The notes: a model not told the origin generated them from the sequence alone. Counted from the stretch's first letter, positions 35,948-62,439 are shown. The stretch: DNA of 64,000 bases from Cristatella mucedo (GCA_009760855.2 WPIO01000367.1:1-64000); one strand, 5' to 3'. Numbers and translations are program-made.

Positions 35948-36195
35948 ATAAAATAATAAGAATAATAATAATAACAACAACAATAATGATATGTTCACGG
36001 CACCTTAGGAAAAAAGTGTATTTCTGAGCAATTTACGCACACACGCTGTAAAGGACGTTCGTCAATTGGTTGATGGTAGCATGCACAGCGTCGGCAGGCT
36101 TAAGCACGCTAAGGGCAATGCGTACGGACACAGCAAATGCTGTAACAGATGCGTATTCAGTTTCTGTTGAAACGCACTTACGATTACATCTACGA
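35948..36195 (-). mobile_element. old L2-A LINE 3' end (-)
   Basis: An AATAATAATAATAACAACAAC tail, then GGTTGATGGTAGCATGCAC and GCTGTAACAGATGCGTATTC from the 3' UTR and coding end. Diverged. Confidence 0.7.
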
Positions 36196-37535
36196 AGTGG
36201 TGAATGAGAATGGCTACATGGCAAGCGTATAAATAGCCGGAAGTTTTATACTAGGCTACGCGCTCTTTTCGGGCTGGCCTGACGGGGAGCGACAATCCGA
36301 CAGCTCTCTTTTCTAAGCCCACACACACTAGGCAGACGTCTAAAAGCAAGGATGCCTCGCTGTTCCATCCGAGGCAAAAGCAGGGAAAAGAGAGAAGCGA
36401 AGCCTGAAGAGAAGAAAGCGCTGCGAGTGTACTGAGCTGTCAGCAGTCGGAGCCGCAGTTTGTCTGCTGCCAAACGGCTGCAGGAGGCAAGCGGCAAATT
36501 CGCGAGCAGACGATGGCCTGCTCGAAATGCGGCGACGTTAACTTTGTGGATGCCACCATCTGGCCTCCAAGTTTCCTGATGCCGGCAACTTCTCGGAACG
36601 CCACCGGACAAAGTCTTTTCGAATGCACGCTTGGCGAAATTCAATGTTAGATAGGACGCGCGCACCCCTGGTCGCAGAAATCGTGCGCTCCACTCCCATA
36701 TTTAACGGAGCCGCCCGACTCCGCCGCCGACTTCCGGCGCTGCGGCGCCACCGCGAGCTGTCGCAGCGCTACTAGGGGTAAAAGAGGATGGAGCCCGCCT
36801 ACTAGTACGCTCAAGGTCACGCGCTTGCTTACGTTTGGGTTTTAGTTTACGTGCTCAGGTTTTCGCATGACCTTGACAGTGGCAGAGAAGCCTGGGTCGA
36901 CTCTCGTTTCTCCGCCAGGACTGCCTTATGGCTACTACAGTTGCTCCCTGTCGCTGGCTTATTCCTCGGGGCGGGCGGGAGGGTCGAACGGCCTGGTCAG
37001 TAAGAATGCGGCGGACTGCTCGGTCGCGTTAGCGTGTCGGCGAACGCACTCGGCAACGAAGTATTTGACGACGGCGCGACACGCCCTCCGGGGTCCTCGC
37101 GACTGTAACGCCCCGCGATTGTGAGCGTGTCAGCCGAGCCTCAGCTGAGCCTTGATTGAGAGCTATATGCTTTGCCGCTGAGTTGGGACGCTTGTGAGAA
37201 GGATGACCGCAATAGGCTGAGGCTTACGAGCAGCATAATGAATGGTGGTGATTATTGTGACTAATCACCTAGCTGTTATGCAAGGCTTGTGCCTGACCGC
37301 AGTCGTGGTCTTGGCGCGACGGTCTGCCGGTCGGTGAGTCTAGCGCTGAGCGTGAGCCTGTTAGCGAGTCAGCAGGCAGTCGTCCGGGTGTATCAGCCGT
37401 GGAAAAATGGCTATTGTTGTGTCTTTAAGAATACGGTGTTATTGCTAGCGCTGCGCGCGGAATATTGCTTGCTGTGCTTTATCGTCGGCGTATTGCTAGC
37501 TTCAGGCTTTTGCGCATTGCACGCGTTAATGTACC
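36196..37535. other. unannotated stretch upstream of ATP6V1H
   Basis: GC-rich in part; no exon or repeat recognised. Confidence 0.3.
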
Positions 37536-37700
37536 TCACTCAGTAACTCCACAAAGACTATGTGGGTGTTGCGCAGGAGAGTTTTGTATAGCGCACTCGC
37601 AGCCTAAGCGGCTTTCGGTACGCATTCGGTACACATTCGGTATCCAACAGACTTCATCTCGCGCAACAAAGAGAAAATGGGAAGCATAGCAGTACTCCGT
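37536..37700 (-). mobile_element. L2-B LINE 3' end (-)
   Basis: GTAACTCCACAAAGACTATG, GTTTTGTATAGCGCACTCGC, and CAAAGAGAAAATGGGAAGC are the complement of the L2-B 3' end. It lies about 300 bp before the proposed start codon of ATP6V1H. A partial duplication of TTCGGTACNCATTCGGTA is present. Confidence 0.85.
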
Positions 37701-37999
37701 AGAGCAGTTGCGTCGCTACCCGAACTGGTGAGGGTTTCGCGGTCTTAATGCCACCGATCCACCGGGGCGGCGTCTTAGCGGCAGCAGGTGACATTCAGCC
37801 GGGACGGCTGAGCTAGTCACGAAGTTTCCAGACGCGTACTGCCACGCGTGCGCGACCTACGACGCTCGCTGCGCCGAATCGCCTTGGGGAACCAGACGAC
37901 GGCGGCTCTGGATCCGGTTGGGGCGTCTCAAACCGGAAAAGAGCAGTCACATGACCTGGTCGCGGGTTGTTCCTTCCCAAGCTGTCCACCGGACTCGAG
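37700..37999 (+). promoter_or_regulatory. GC/CpG-rich putative promoter of ATP6V1H
   Basis: A CpG-dense stretch begins here and continues through exons 1-2 to about 38470. No TATA box is evident. The transcription start cannot be placed from sequence alone. Inferred from position and composition only. Confidence 0.4.
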
Positions 38000-53690
<15,691 letters not shown>

Positions 53691-53940
53691 GATGCCACCG
53701 GCGGTTCCGCCGCTGCGCTGCCGACGATGAGCCGTCGCGCAGTCGCTTCCGGCCAACTCTTGTAGCCGGTCTCGGTATTCCGTAACGTTTCCCTTGTTGT
53801 ATCTTGACCTAAATTGGCTATAGTTACTGTTATCGTAATATATATTAGAACTGCCGACGATCATTCGAGAGAGCCACGGCTGCCGCCGACCGCATGGACA
53901 GTTCGTGCTGAGCCTGATGGTATGTCATGGTGATTAAAAG
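53691..53940 (+). promoter_or_regulatory. ATP6V1H: ATP6V1H 3' UTR with poly(A) signal
   Basis: ATTAAA at 53933-53938 lies about 245 nt after the stop codon, the first plausible polyadenylation hexamer. Confidence 0.5.
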
Positions 53941-54283
53941 CAGCTTACTGTCTCATACTAAACTGCTCGTCATTACTCGCTTCTTCAGGAAAGCTTGAGG
54001 TGTCCAGTTTGGGCAACCTACTTCCGCTGCAATTGCGTGATTTTGCCTGCGCACAATGAAGCTGCGTTTACACACACAAAGCTTTTGCGTGGCCACTTGA
54101 GCAATCTCTTCTCTGCTGACCGCTGCCATCCTCTTCGATGCTATCGAGCAACTCGTTCTGACGAGGTGAGCACAGTTAGTGACACAGCACCTGCGTTTCG
54201 AAGCTTCGAGATAAACTAGCGTTAGACCCGTGCGATTCTCGGATGGGCCAGCTGGGCCATGCCGCCTTCTTGATGCACTCACA

Positions 54284-55300
54284 TAATAATAATAAAAACA
54301 ATACATTTGTATAGCACCCTCGGAGAATGTAAAGGTTTTTTAAGCTTATTTTTACTGTCGGCTCAGGGGATGTCGTTACCTCAGTCGGGTGTGAGTTCCT
54401 GGCTTTGGGAGTGTACAAACTAAACTCACGGTCTCCAAAGGCTTTGAGGTTCGTACGAGATACTGCTACACGATTTGAGTCTTAAAGCAGGCGATACTGT
54501 GTCTAACCTGGTGGGGGAGTAGTTCTGATGGTGAGAAGGAGCCAGCGAATGAAAGATATAAAAGTGAGTGAGAGAACCTTGAAGTCGACGCCCTGCTTGA
54601 TTGGGAACTAGTGCAGGTCGGAAAGAAGTGGTGTGACGTGGCAACGTCGATTCTCACGACAGCAAAGTTTTGCACCAACTCTTTAGTGCCTGATTGCACA
54701 GGCCGGTAGACCAGCAAGTAGTGAGCTACAGAAGGCTGTAGGAGATGTCACAAATGCATGGATCAATTTAGATGTAATGTCTCTGTCTAAGTAAGCCCGA
54801 ATTTCGGCAATGTTATGTAGCTGAAAGTAGGCAGACGGTGGAGCTGATGTGGTCGTCTAACGAAAGGTCACTTTGGAACAGGACACCTAGATTTCGTGCA
54901 GATTCGACAGGAGATATGCTGGCAGAGCCGATTTTGAGTATTAGCCTTTCCAATTTCTGAATCACTCTTGGTTTGCCCATTATTAGTAAGTTAGTTTTAT
55001 CATCATTCAATTTAAGAAATGTTGCTGCCATCCATGTGCTTATGCCATGTCATCATGTCATCAATACAGTCAGCAAGAGAGTTGAGAGAATTTGACGTGG
55101 TGGAGGGCTGGGAGGGATCAAAGCAAAGGTACAACTGAGTGTCGTCTGCATAGAAGTGAAAGCTAAGATTGTGCCCGACGATCACATCGGCAAGAAGGAG
55201 AGTATCAACCGCAAAAAGAACGGGACCAAGCAATGAGTGTTGGGGTCGATACTTCAACAATGATTTCTCGGATGGTCTTTGTCCATAGACATCGGGTTCT
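54284..55300 (-). mobile_element. L2-A LINE (-), decayed
   Basis: An AATAATAATAAAAACAAT tail, GTATAGCACCCTCGGAGAATG, a deleted 3' UTR, C-terminal coding end, and an RT region with GSASISPVESARNLGVLFQS and FYADDTQLYLCFDPSQPS on -. Several frame breaks. Lies downstream of ATP6V1H. Confidence 0.9.
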
Positions 55301-55784
55301 CTTGGTCTAGTGTGACTTTCTTGAGTAAAAAGCCTGCCAAAAAGTACAGAAAATGACCAGCATGCCTCCACAGTCTGCTTTTGTGATCTGGGTAGTGAAG
55401 ATTCTCGTCTGTACTGTGAATAAGTTTTACGAAGCAGCCCCCTTCCTATCATGTTCTCTTTACACTGGCCTGGGTAGCAGCGTTCAAAAGTCCAGTAAGT
55501 CCTGGTGGAAGTGATGTCTTGCTTCTTCGAGTCTTAGCCTACACGCTCTCTTCGGATTCTTCATGAGAATCAAGGATGAGGATCAAGACTTTAAAGACTT
55601 CCAACATTGTGCCGTGGTTCTTCACCATAGTCTCAATATAAGCTCTGCTAGTTTTCTGCCTCGTGGTCGACCAGGAAGCCCCGAAAACAACTGCAGCGAA
55701 GCTGTTCCGTGCTGCTTTCTCCTTACTTGGGAGTTTATTGGGAAATAAATGCACTTAAAGGTCTTTATTCGTGGTACTAAAAAT

Positions 55785-55942
55785 AGTCCGGCTTTGGCCT
55801 AGTGGTAACGGCACTCGCCTCGAACCACGGGCAAACGGGTATTTGATGACCGAGGTTGTGGGCTCGAGCCTCGTGGCATATGTGAAGCCTCTGAACAGAG
55901 ATTAAGTTCTATTGCGGCGCTATGCAGATGAGTTATATTTTC
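55785..55942 (+). mobile_element. SINE1 (+), best-preserved head
   Basis: A box TGGCCTAGTGGTAACGG (55795-55811), GATGACCGAGGTTGTG, B box GGGCTCGAGCCT (55860-55871), tail GTGAAGCCTCTGAACAGAG ... GCGGCGCTATGCAGATG. It identifies the SINE as tRNA-derived. Confidence 0.92.
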
Positions 55943-56102
55943 AACTTGCCTCGGGCAGCTTAGGGAAGAAGTTAAGAAGATACTCGATTGCTGCCGATTC
56001 CCTATCTAGAGCTGTGACAAGTTATTTCATAAGGCCATGGTGTGAACTGGTGCAATCAGGACGTCACCGGTGGCTCTCACTTGACAACTTTGCTCCACAT
56101 TG

Positions 56103-56890
56103 TAATGTAATGTAATGTATCTCCATCTGTAACTCCACAAAGTCATAAAGACCACGTGGGTGTTACGCAGGATAGTTTTGTATAGCGCACTCACAGCCTA
56201 AGCGGCTTTCGGTATGCATTCGGTAGCCAACAGACTTCGTCTCACGCAACAAAGAGAAAGTGGGAAGCATAGCAGAGTCAAGAGAGCAGTTGAGGTAGTG
56301 ATTAGCATAGAAGTACCAGCTCAGGACCACTGAAAAGGATGTGCCATAGTCGGCAGTAGGAGAGTAGTTGTCGTTGCGTAAGAATTGTGGAAGCGAGTTC
56401 CACAGTCTAGGACCTGCAGAGCTAAAGCTTCTGTCGCCAACTGTCTTTAAGCAGAGGAATGGGACAGCTAATTTATTGTCCACACAGGACCTGAGGGCGC
56501 GAACAGGCTGAAACTGATGCAGCAGTTCAGCTAGGTACGAAGGAGCCAAGCCGTGGCGGGCCTTGTGGGTCAGCGTAAGAACTTTGCTCTGTATCCGTTG
56601 CTCAACCGACATCCATCCTAGTACTTTCAGCAAAGGAGACACGTGCTCAAACCTCTGGGACATGAAGACTAGCCTTGCAGCCATATTCACAGTCAGCTGC
56701 AGTGGTCTAATTGCTTTCTTTGGTAGCCCAGCCAAAAGGGAATTACAATAATCCAGCCGAGACAGAACTAAGGAGCTAGTCAAGTTTTTTTACAAGCAAC
56801 TGTGGAAGACAGCTCCTAATCTTGGATAGGGATCGGACGTGGTGGCTAGCTGTAGAAGCAGTCTTCTGAATGACGCTTTTAAAATGAAGG
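56103..56890 (-). mobile_element. L2-B LINE (-), longest copy
   Basis: A TTACA-type tail (TAATGTAATGTAATG on +) at 56103-56116, then the 3' UTR and C-terminal frame. 5'-truncated near 56890. A distinct L2 family from L2-A by tail and C-terminus. Confidence 0.9.
56163..56783 (-). CDS. L2-B LINE C-terminal ORF, partial
   Basis: The open frame runs from an internal Met (SLVLSRLDYCNSLLAGLP) through LQLTVNMAARLVFMSQRFEH, WMSVEQRIQSKVLTLTHKA and VGDRSFSSAGPRLWNSLP to GCECAIQNYPA. This is the region after RT in L2 elements. A frame break near 56785 separates it from SLSKIRSCLPQLLVKKL upstream. It lacks the RT and endonuclease. Confidence 0.82.
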   Translation of the reverse strand: MTSSLVLSRLDYCNSLLAGLPKKAIRPLQLTVNMAARLVFMSQRFEHVSPLLKVLGWMSVEQRIQSKVLTLTHKARHGLAPSYLAELLHQFQPVRALRSCVDNKLAVPFLCLKTVGDRSFSSAGPRLWNSLPQFLRNDNYSPTADYGTSFSVVLSWYFYANHYLNCSLDSAMLPTFSLLRETKSVGYRMHTESRLGCECAIQNYPA

Positions 56891-56894
56891 CACA

Positions 56895-57130
56895 GCTGTT
56901 ATGAACACTCGTGCACGTGGTGTGGTATGCATGGCTGTCCCTGGTGTCTCAAAGGCAAATATAGCAGGGATACTTTCAAAATACAGAACTACCAAAGGCC
57001 GTTTGCCGTGTGACTCAATGCCGAAAAAGAATTTCGTCAAGCACGAGTGGGGAACGATGCCGAAAGGTTTGGTGTACGTGCTCTGACCAACATAGTTATC
57101 AAGACTTATCTTCCATAGGCCTTCTACACA
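56895..57130 (+). mobile_element. possible piggyBac transposase scrap
   Basis: On +, YRTTKGRLPCDSMPKKNFVK and HEWGTMPKGLVYVL resemble the C-terminal stretch of piggyBac transposases (RxTRKGLP...PKxxVRGE...KGLVxxxW). A stop replaces the expected Trp, and no TTAA-flanked ends are seen. It may be a small insertion in the family remnant on -. Confidence 0.3.
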
Positions 57131-58046
57131 TGACAACTGTTAAAACCTCCTCGGATACTCATCAGGAATGGTCATTTTGATGTCTCTGATGACCGGCCTC
57201 CCGAACTCAGACACTGATGCCATGCTCTTTGCTGCTCGAGGAGTGAGCCAGAGAAAGTGACGGGTACTTGTTCTCATTATGGAGTAGCAGCACTGCTCTG
57301 AGGCTTCTGGGTGATGTCAATGAAGAGACTCCACTCATTCGGGTTACAGGTGACTCCTTCTGCCTTGAACAGACTGTTGACGTTATGGTACAAGCATGCC
57401 ATCTTGACGGGTGAACAAGCAAGAGAAACCTGAGACGAGTCTTCCTTTGACAGTTCCACGAGCTTCACTGCTTCAGCCAAGACATCAAAAGTTCGGCATT
57501 GGATTTGGGTGAGGCAAAGATGTCTGATTAAGTCGTTAAGGTCTTTTGCTTGGAGTAGAATGGACTTCTCTCCTCAGCTTAACCTCAAAAGTTGCCATCC
57601 GGATCTATAATGTCTTCCTCGATCTCTTCTGATAACGGCTGGTCTCTCTTTAGAAGAAAGAGTACTATGAAGAGTTCTATGCGCTTAGAGCAGTGGGGGC
57701 ACCGTAGCAATGAATGGAGGAGGGTCTAGACAGCTGAGAGGCAGGTGCATTCTCGCAGGTCGGATGCTTGGAAGAGTCCACCACCGCGAAGAAGTAGCAG
57801 CTGGTGTCGCGGTCGGAGGGCTTCTGTATTGGTATAGCAAACTTTTTAGCGTACTTGGGACACCTCTTTTTCACCCATTCTATTAACCAACCAAAGAACT
57901 GAGCATTAGTTTAATAATAATAAATAAAATTATGACACCCATTATTATTCGTTTTATTCACGACTGTCAGTTTTATTGCACAATTTCGAGCAAATTCGAG
58001 CAAAAAGCAAATGTCTGCTACCTTACCCACTTGAGCTTTCTTGCAG

Positions 58047-58178
58047 GTGAACACAGCCCACAGTTGGCTCGACCGATCCCCGACAGCATGCCAAAACATG
58101 CCCTGTATCACACGCGAATGCTTAGCCGATGCTTCCGTCAAGTACTTTTTCGCCCCAATCTGGATTAACTGGCAACAG
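58047..58178 (+). CDS. candidate orphan exon, unknown gene
   Basis: Strong acceptor CTTTCTTGCAG|GTG and donor CAACAG|GTGAGC bound 44 in-frame codons (VNTAHSWLDRSPTACQNMPC, ITRECLADASVKYFFAPIWI, NWQQ). The same frame has a stop in the upstream pyrimidine tract, which fits an intron-exon edge. No neighbour exon was found and I recognise no family. Confidence 0.35.
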
Positions 58179-58359
58179 GTGAGCAAGACACGTCTCTCAG
58201 ATGCTTGCATGAATCAAGTGACACCGGCAAAATGCATGTAGAAAGCTTGAGCGAAAAAGAGCGACTGCGACTCCTTTATGCTTATGATTGGCAGGTAGTC
58301 GTCCATGGAGCATGATGCCCAGTGGCAGTCAGGGGGCATTTGCCACTCCCCTTTACTGC

Positions 58360-58403
58360 GGGGGGGGGGGGGGGGGGGGGGGGTGGGGGGGTGGGGGGGT
58401 GGG
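58360..58403. repeat. 44-nt near-pure G run
   Basis: About 24 G, then G7 blocks separated by single T. Strong quadruplex potential on +. Confidence 0.97.
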
Positions 58404-58954
58404 CAGCGACCTATTATTCCTGCACCCCTTCCCATACGTCAGCAACGACAAACTATCGTCTTAATTCTACTCGACGAGCAACTGCAGAGTTCATGTCGAA
58501 TAAACACTTGTCGTTTGTACCGGTACTTTTCATTAATCACGCGGGTCTAGGCCGCCTACACGGAAATCCCGCGGGTCGGACGCCCCTCTAAATAAAAATC
58601 CCGGCTCCGCCCTCTGCATTAGATCCAAGGGCAAAGAACGAGTGCGTCCAGTTAACTCGATGCCTTTCGCTATAGCATTTTCGCAAAGTAGTGCAAACAA
58701 TAGAAAAATCCTAAAGAACTCACTGCCGACCCTTACTTAAACTTCATTGCAAAAATAGCCGTTTTCGCGATTTTACATCGGCTTGAAAATGACCGCACTG
58801 CCCGTTTTTGGAGGTGTTTTGTATGGACATGCGCATTAGTGCGAAAAAGCAGCACACTAGCTAGCATCCCCCGGCATTCCCTAGCCTCGCATTGTTACAA
58901 ATCGGAATGGCTATCGGACTATCTAGTGGACTGCCTTTACAAAGGCTCAAGTGT
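58404..58954. other. unannotated stretch
   Basis: No feature recognised. Confidence 0.3.
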
Positions 58955-59500
58955 GGCATTTGCACCATATGAGACTTAGCTATTGGAAAGTTAGTTGGCA
59001 GAGATGTGATTCGATGTCGACTGTATGAAGAAGGTACGTTTGCTCGCTAGGAAACAAAGAAGGCACTTCTGTCCGACTTCGTTTGGAGCAAATGTATGCA
59101 GTACGTGTGCCATTGTACCAATGAGGTTTTCAATGGTAATTGCCTTCAGAAGACGTGAAATATAGTAGTAAAGGAGTCACGGCTGCTTCTGCTGCGGATA
59201 TCTGGCACGATGACAAAAAACGCTTATTTAGAACTACTCCAGAGCGTTTCAGTACCTAGTGCAATGGGCCGTCTGTCTGGAGATAATTTTCTTTTCAAAC
59301 AAGGTAATGAGCCTACGCACGCGGCGAAGTGTGTTCAATATTTTTCCGAAACACTACTAAATTTAGTTTAGGACCATTACGCTGGCTAATCGGGTGGTCT
59401 AGTCAATATCGGGATTAACTAGGCCACCCGAATGAATACCATTGAACGTCTCTGGGGCGAAGTGATAGAAGGCTCGGAACTCTGTGTTGCATAACATCTA
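58955..59500 (+). mobile_element. Tc1/mariner transposase remnant
   Basis: Translated pieces on + in order: VIRCRLYEEGTFAR and KKALLSDFVW (end of the DNA-binding half), SRLLLLRISGTMTKNAYLEL, GDNFLFKQGNEPTHAAKCVQ (equivalent to FQQDNAPxHxAK, with the catalytic Asp replaced by Gly in QGN), and RMNTIERLWGEV (equivalent to DLNPIExLWxEL). Stops and frame changes throughout. Inverted terminal repeats were not found. A 13-bp imperfect inverted repeat lies near 59387-59427. Confidence 0.7.
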
Positions 59501-61400
59501 AAGAATCGCCCCCTCAAATTTGCATGAAGTATTGACAACGATAAGGCCAGATGTTTGAGCTAAAGCTTAGCTCGGCCCAAGCGCGTGAGCAGCTCAGACA
59601 GGTAGTGTAACTTCCCTTTAGCGCTAAAAATTAATATGCTTGCACAGAAACTTTGCTTACATTTTACATAAGTTTTTTTTATTTAATGATCACGATTGCA
59701 GCAGGCTGCAATAACGGCTTTTTTAAATCAGAATAGTAAAGCTGCGTATACACTGACGAACGTTCGTACTCGAGACGCCTGAGAACTCGATGCTACGTCA
59801 TTAGTCTTCACTAGTGGTAAGGAGGGGGACTGTTGGCTGACGGAAATAATCTCTACGGGAATCCCGATGTTCTCAAGGAACTAGCCCGGTTGTATACTTC
59901 TTGGCGGTAGATCAGAGGCTATCGAGGCAGTCGACCAATCGAGAACAAACCCAAAAGAACAAGATGAATGCCACCTTCGAAACAGAACGGTGGCTAAATT
60001 TTCGATGACGTGTTTGAGCGTATATAGGCAGTAGCATATGTGTCCATAGACAGCCTCTGCTCGATTTCCATTTGCTGCCTAACGACAAACTTTACGACCT
60101 TCACACTTCCAAGATCTCCCTGGCTGCCAAGTGAGAGCGACTGTACCAGACGCAGCCTTATAAGGCCAGTCTCGACTCTGAACAGTACCCAGTGTTGAAA
60201 TGGCTGGTTCGATGCAATCTTGCACTAGAGACAATTTCTCGGGTGTCTCGCCTCCAAGCATTCGCCAGTTTAGATACAGCGTTTGGGTCCGGTGGCCATT
60301 TTAGGCAACCTTGCCATACCGGCGTATGCAGCAACATAGGCAGCAGCTGGAATTAAACTGATCCGGCGGGCAGAAGGTTCCTTTACTTACACTACTATCT
60401 ATATTACTGGAACACATTAATAGAGAAGGTATTACAAATTTGTGACGTATTGATGAGTAGAAAAACTTATCAACACCATGCCCCCATGACTTGGTCTAGT
60501 AAAAGTAGATACAACAAAGCATGTTACGCTTGTAAAGGAAATGTGATCGAGTTCCGTTCTAGTATGATCAGGTAGTGTGACTATGTACGAAAAATACGTT
60601 CGATACAAAAAGTATGAATTTTTTGAGCTAACAAGACTTCGCCAAATCTGCATCTGCAATTTTCTCTAAAATAATTTAATTTTAAATGCATCACGGCCCT
60701 GGTCACAAAAGCCAAGTTTGTGGAGAATAACGGCCATTGCTATACTTTTAACGCACGTGCAATTAGGCACTAACACTTACTATCCAGAAACAAAGAGTAG
60801 ATGAAAATGTGCAACACATTAATATCAGAGATAAAGACGGTTTGGAGATAAACGGACACATAAACCTGAATGCACTCACCACGTTCAGCCCAGCTAAGAG
60901 TATCTTTTATAAAGATCCAACTGAAGTTCCAAACTCATTGCTGCCCGGCCAGAAGCAAACGCAGCAGTGAAGGCATACGTGATCAATTTATATTCTTTTC
61001 ATCTTAAATTGATTCCAAGTAAGCGTAGAGAAAAAAGTGTCGTCAATCAGTCTGGGCATGCTTGGGCCTGCACGGCAAGCGTGCAACAGCAGCAGGTTAT
61101 TCAGCTCGACGATCGATGCCGCTGCACACACTCACAGCTCTCACGGCTGCTGCTGCTGCTTCTGCTTCTGCTGCTGCGGACTCGCCGAGAACGCAAAAGG
61201 TATCGGTGGCAAGTCGACTGCTGGGCTACAGCTGCCGCGTGAGCGCTGCACTGCGCCAGGCAACAAAACAGCATTGGCCAGGCACTCCCACCCACTCCCC
61301 CCCTCAGCGCCATGATGATGGTCCTCCGAGAACAGCGATCGGCAGCCTAGTCAAAGAAGTGGTCTGAATTGGTAGTGAAGAGCTGAAGTGGACGACGACC
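59501..61400. other. unannotated stretch between the Tc1 remnant and UAP1
   Basis: AT-richer than average. A short CTG/CTT run at 61143-61180 echoes the intron 6 tract. Nothing else supported. Confidence 0.35.
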
Positions 61401-61402
61401 AT

Positions 61403-61412
61403 TTTATTTATT
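61403..61412 (-). promoter_or_regulatory. UAP1: UAP1 poly(A) signals
   Basis: Two AATAAA hexamers in tandem on - (complement TTTATTTATT), about 38-47 nt after the UAP1 stop codon. Short 3' UTR. Confidence 0.7.
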
Positions 61413-61449
61413 CCAGTCGTCGCACAGAGATGCACATCGATGACACACT

Positions 61450-61821
61450 CTACTGCTGACCATGGCAGCGTTCGTTCTCAGCTGATAACAACAAGGGCGA
61501 GGTGAGCACCTTGCCCTTCACATACTGATAGAGGCCCTACAAGGAAAGAGAAGGCGAATCGCTCCCCAAAGTGCCGACAAAGTGCTGACGAGTGGTGAAC
61601 CGGAAAAATAATTAGCCTCCCGTGTCACAGATGGGTGGATGAAGCACCCAATGCCGACAGGATGCATTAACTGCTTCGCTGGAGGCACTAAGCATATCCC
61701 ACAGTCGGAAAACCGTGCCTACAGCAGTCTATACATACAACTTACTTCTCCGCAGTAGCTCAGCAGTGGTGAGATTTCGACAATAATGTCTGCTCCCTCG
61801 TCACCCTCGATGTGCTTCGAC
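61450..61821 (-). CDS. UAP1: UDP-N-acetylhexosamine pyrophosphorylase, last two coding exons
   Basis: The enzyme makes UDP-GlcNAc from UTP and GlcNAc-1-phosphate in the cytosol, supplying glycosylation and chitin. Penultimate exon 61821..61746: SKHIEGDEGADI then IVEISPLLSYCGE, donor GAA|GTAAGT. Terminal exon 61536..61450: acceptor CCTTGTAG|GGC, then GLYQYVKGKVLTSPLLLSAE, NERCHGQQ and TAG. The joint reads EISPLLSYCGE-GLYQYVKGK, matching the family's CEISPLxSYAGEGLExxVxxK near its C-terminus. The phase is 0 across the intron. The penultimate exon may begin earlier, since the same frame stays open upstream to about 61949. Other exons were not found; the gene likely extends past the window. Convergent with ATP6V1H. 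Confidence 0.78.
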
Positions 61822-62074
61822 CTGTGAAGCAGATGCCAGCACGCTGCTGCAGGCGCATTCAATGCTGGCGGCCACATCGCGAACTTGACGTTCCTAATGC
61901 GGTGACAGTCAATGCGGACGGATTTAACGGCCTCCTTACGAGCGAGCACGAGTGGGCAGTCATCGTGGCAGTCTGCACCAAGACGTGAAACAAGGTCGTA
62001 GGTAAATCAGCAACTCAAGAAGATAAAAAAAAAAGGAAAAATCAGTTGATTCAGCAGCTGCATTCCAGTAGTGG
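61822..62074 (-). other. sequence upstream of the last UAP1 exons
   Basis: On - a frame continuous with the penultimate exon reads CPLVLARKEAVKSVRIDCHR, but does not resemble UAP1 as I know it. It is more likely intron. Confidence 0.35.
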
Positions 62075-62200
62075 CAGATGAGCCTTGGCGGCTTTCATAG
62101 AGCTTGCTGTGAGAAATAAGGAACTGCCTGCTGCTGTAGGGCTCGAGCCCACGACGAGGGCCGTGAAGTTTGAGCACCTTACCATTGGGATAAGATCCGA
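62075..62200 (-). mobile_element. SINE1-like (-), degraded
   Basis: TGTAGGGCTCGAGCCCACGAC (B-box complement), GGGCCGTGAAGTTTGAGCAC, and CTTACCATTGGGATAAG. The tail is poorly kept. Confidence 0.65.
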
Positions 62201-62439
62201 GGTGCACATGTGGGTGTGTTGCTTGTCCGCGTGGGACTACACTGCAGTTCATGCGATAAGAATTTTTGTAGTCATGAGGTGCACACAAACGCCACTGGAC
62301 TTCACACAGCCGATATATTTCTGTCTGAACACTGCAGCTACATGAAGGCATTGCATGCTGATTCACCAGAAGCAATCAGCAGCTACCTGGCAGCTTTTTC
62401 CAGTACAACAAGGCACTGGATTGCCGTCTTAGCTGATCT

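Larger units (their letters stand above)
55330..57875 (-). pseudogene. broken copy of an uncharacterised multicopy invertebrate protein family
   Basis: Read on - in order: KKRCPKYAKKFAIPIQKPSD with CYF (57677-57874); EWSLFIDITQKPQ then LLHNENKYPSLSLAHS (57207-57480); KLPSKEKAARNSFAAVVFG (55539-55754); and GQCKENMIGRGLLRKTYSQY (55330-55500). These match, from memory, widespread insect, cnidarian and other invertebrate proteins of unknown function with EWRLFIDSSKRSLKAVLLHN and YQGQYNENMIGDYIWGLIRE signatures. The order is kept, but several frames are used, blocks are missing, and an L2-B and a SINE1 lie inside. I cannot assign a function. Confidence 0.6.

Noticed and set aside
55785-55871. Functional tRNA gene
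   Set aside because: A and B boxes are present, but no cloverleaf with a paired acceptor stem could be drawn, and the sequence runs into the SINE tail.
61719-61949. UAP1 exon extended upstream (CPLVLARKEAVKSVRIDC...)
   Set aside because: The frame is open but the residues do not match UAP1. The acceptor CTTCACAG at 61822 gives a cleaner exon, so the extension is only noted as possible.
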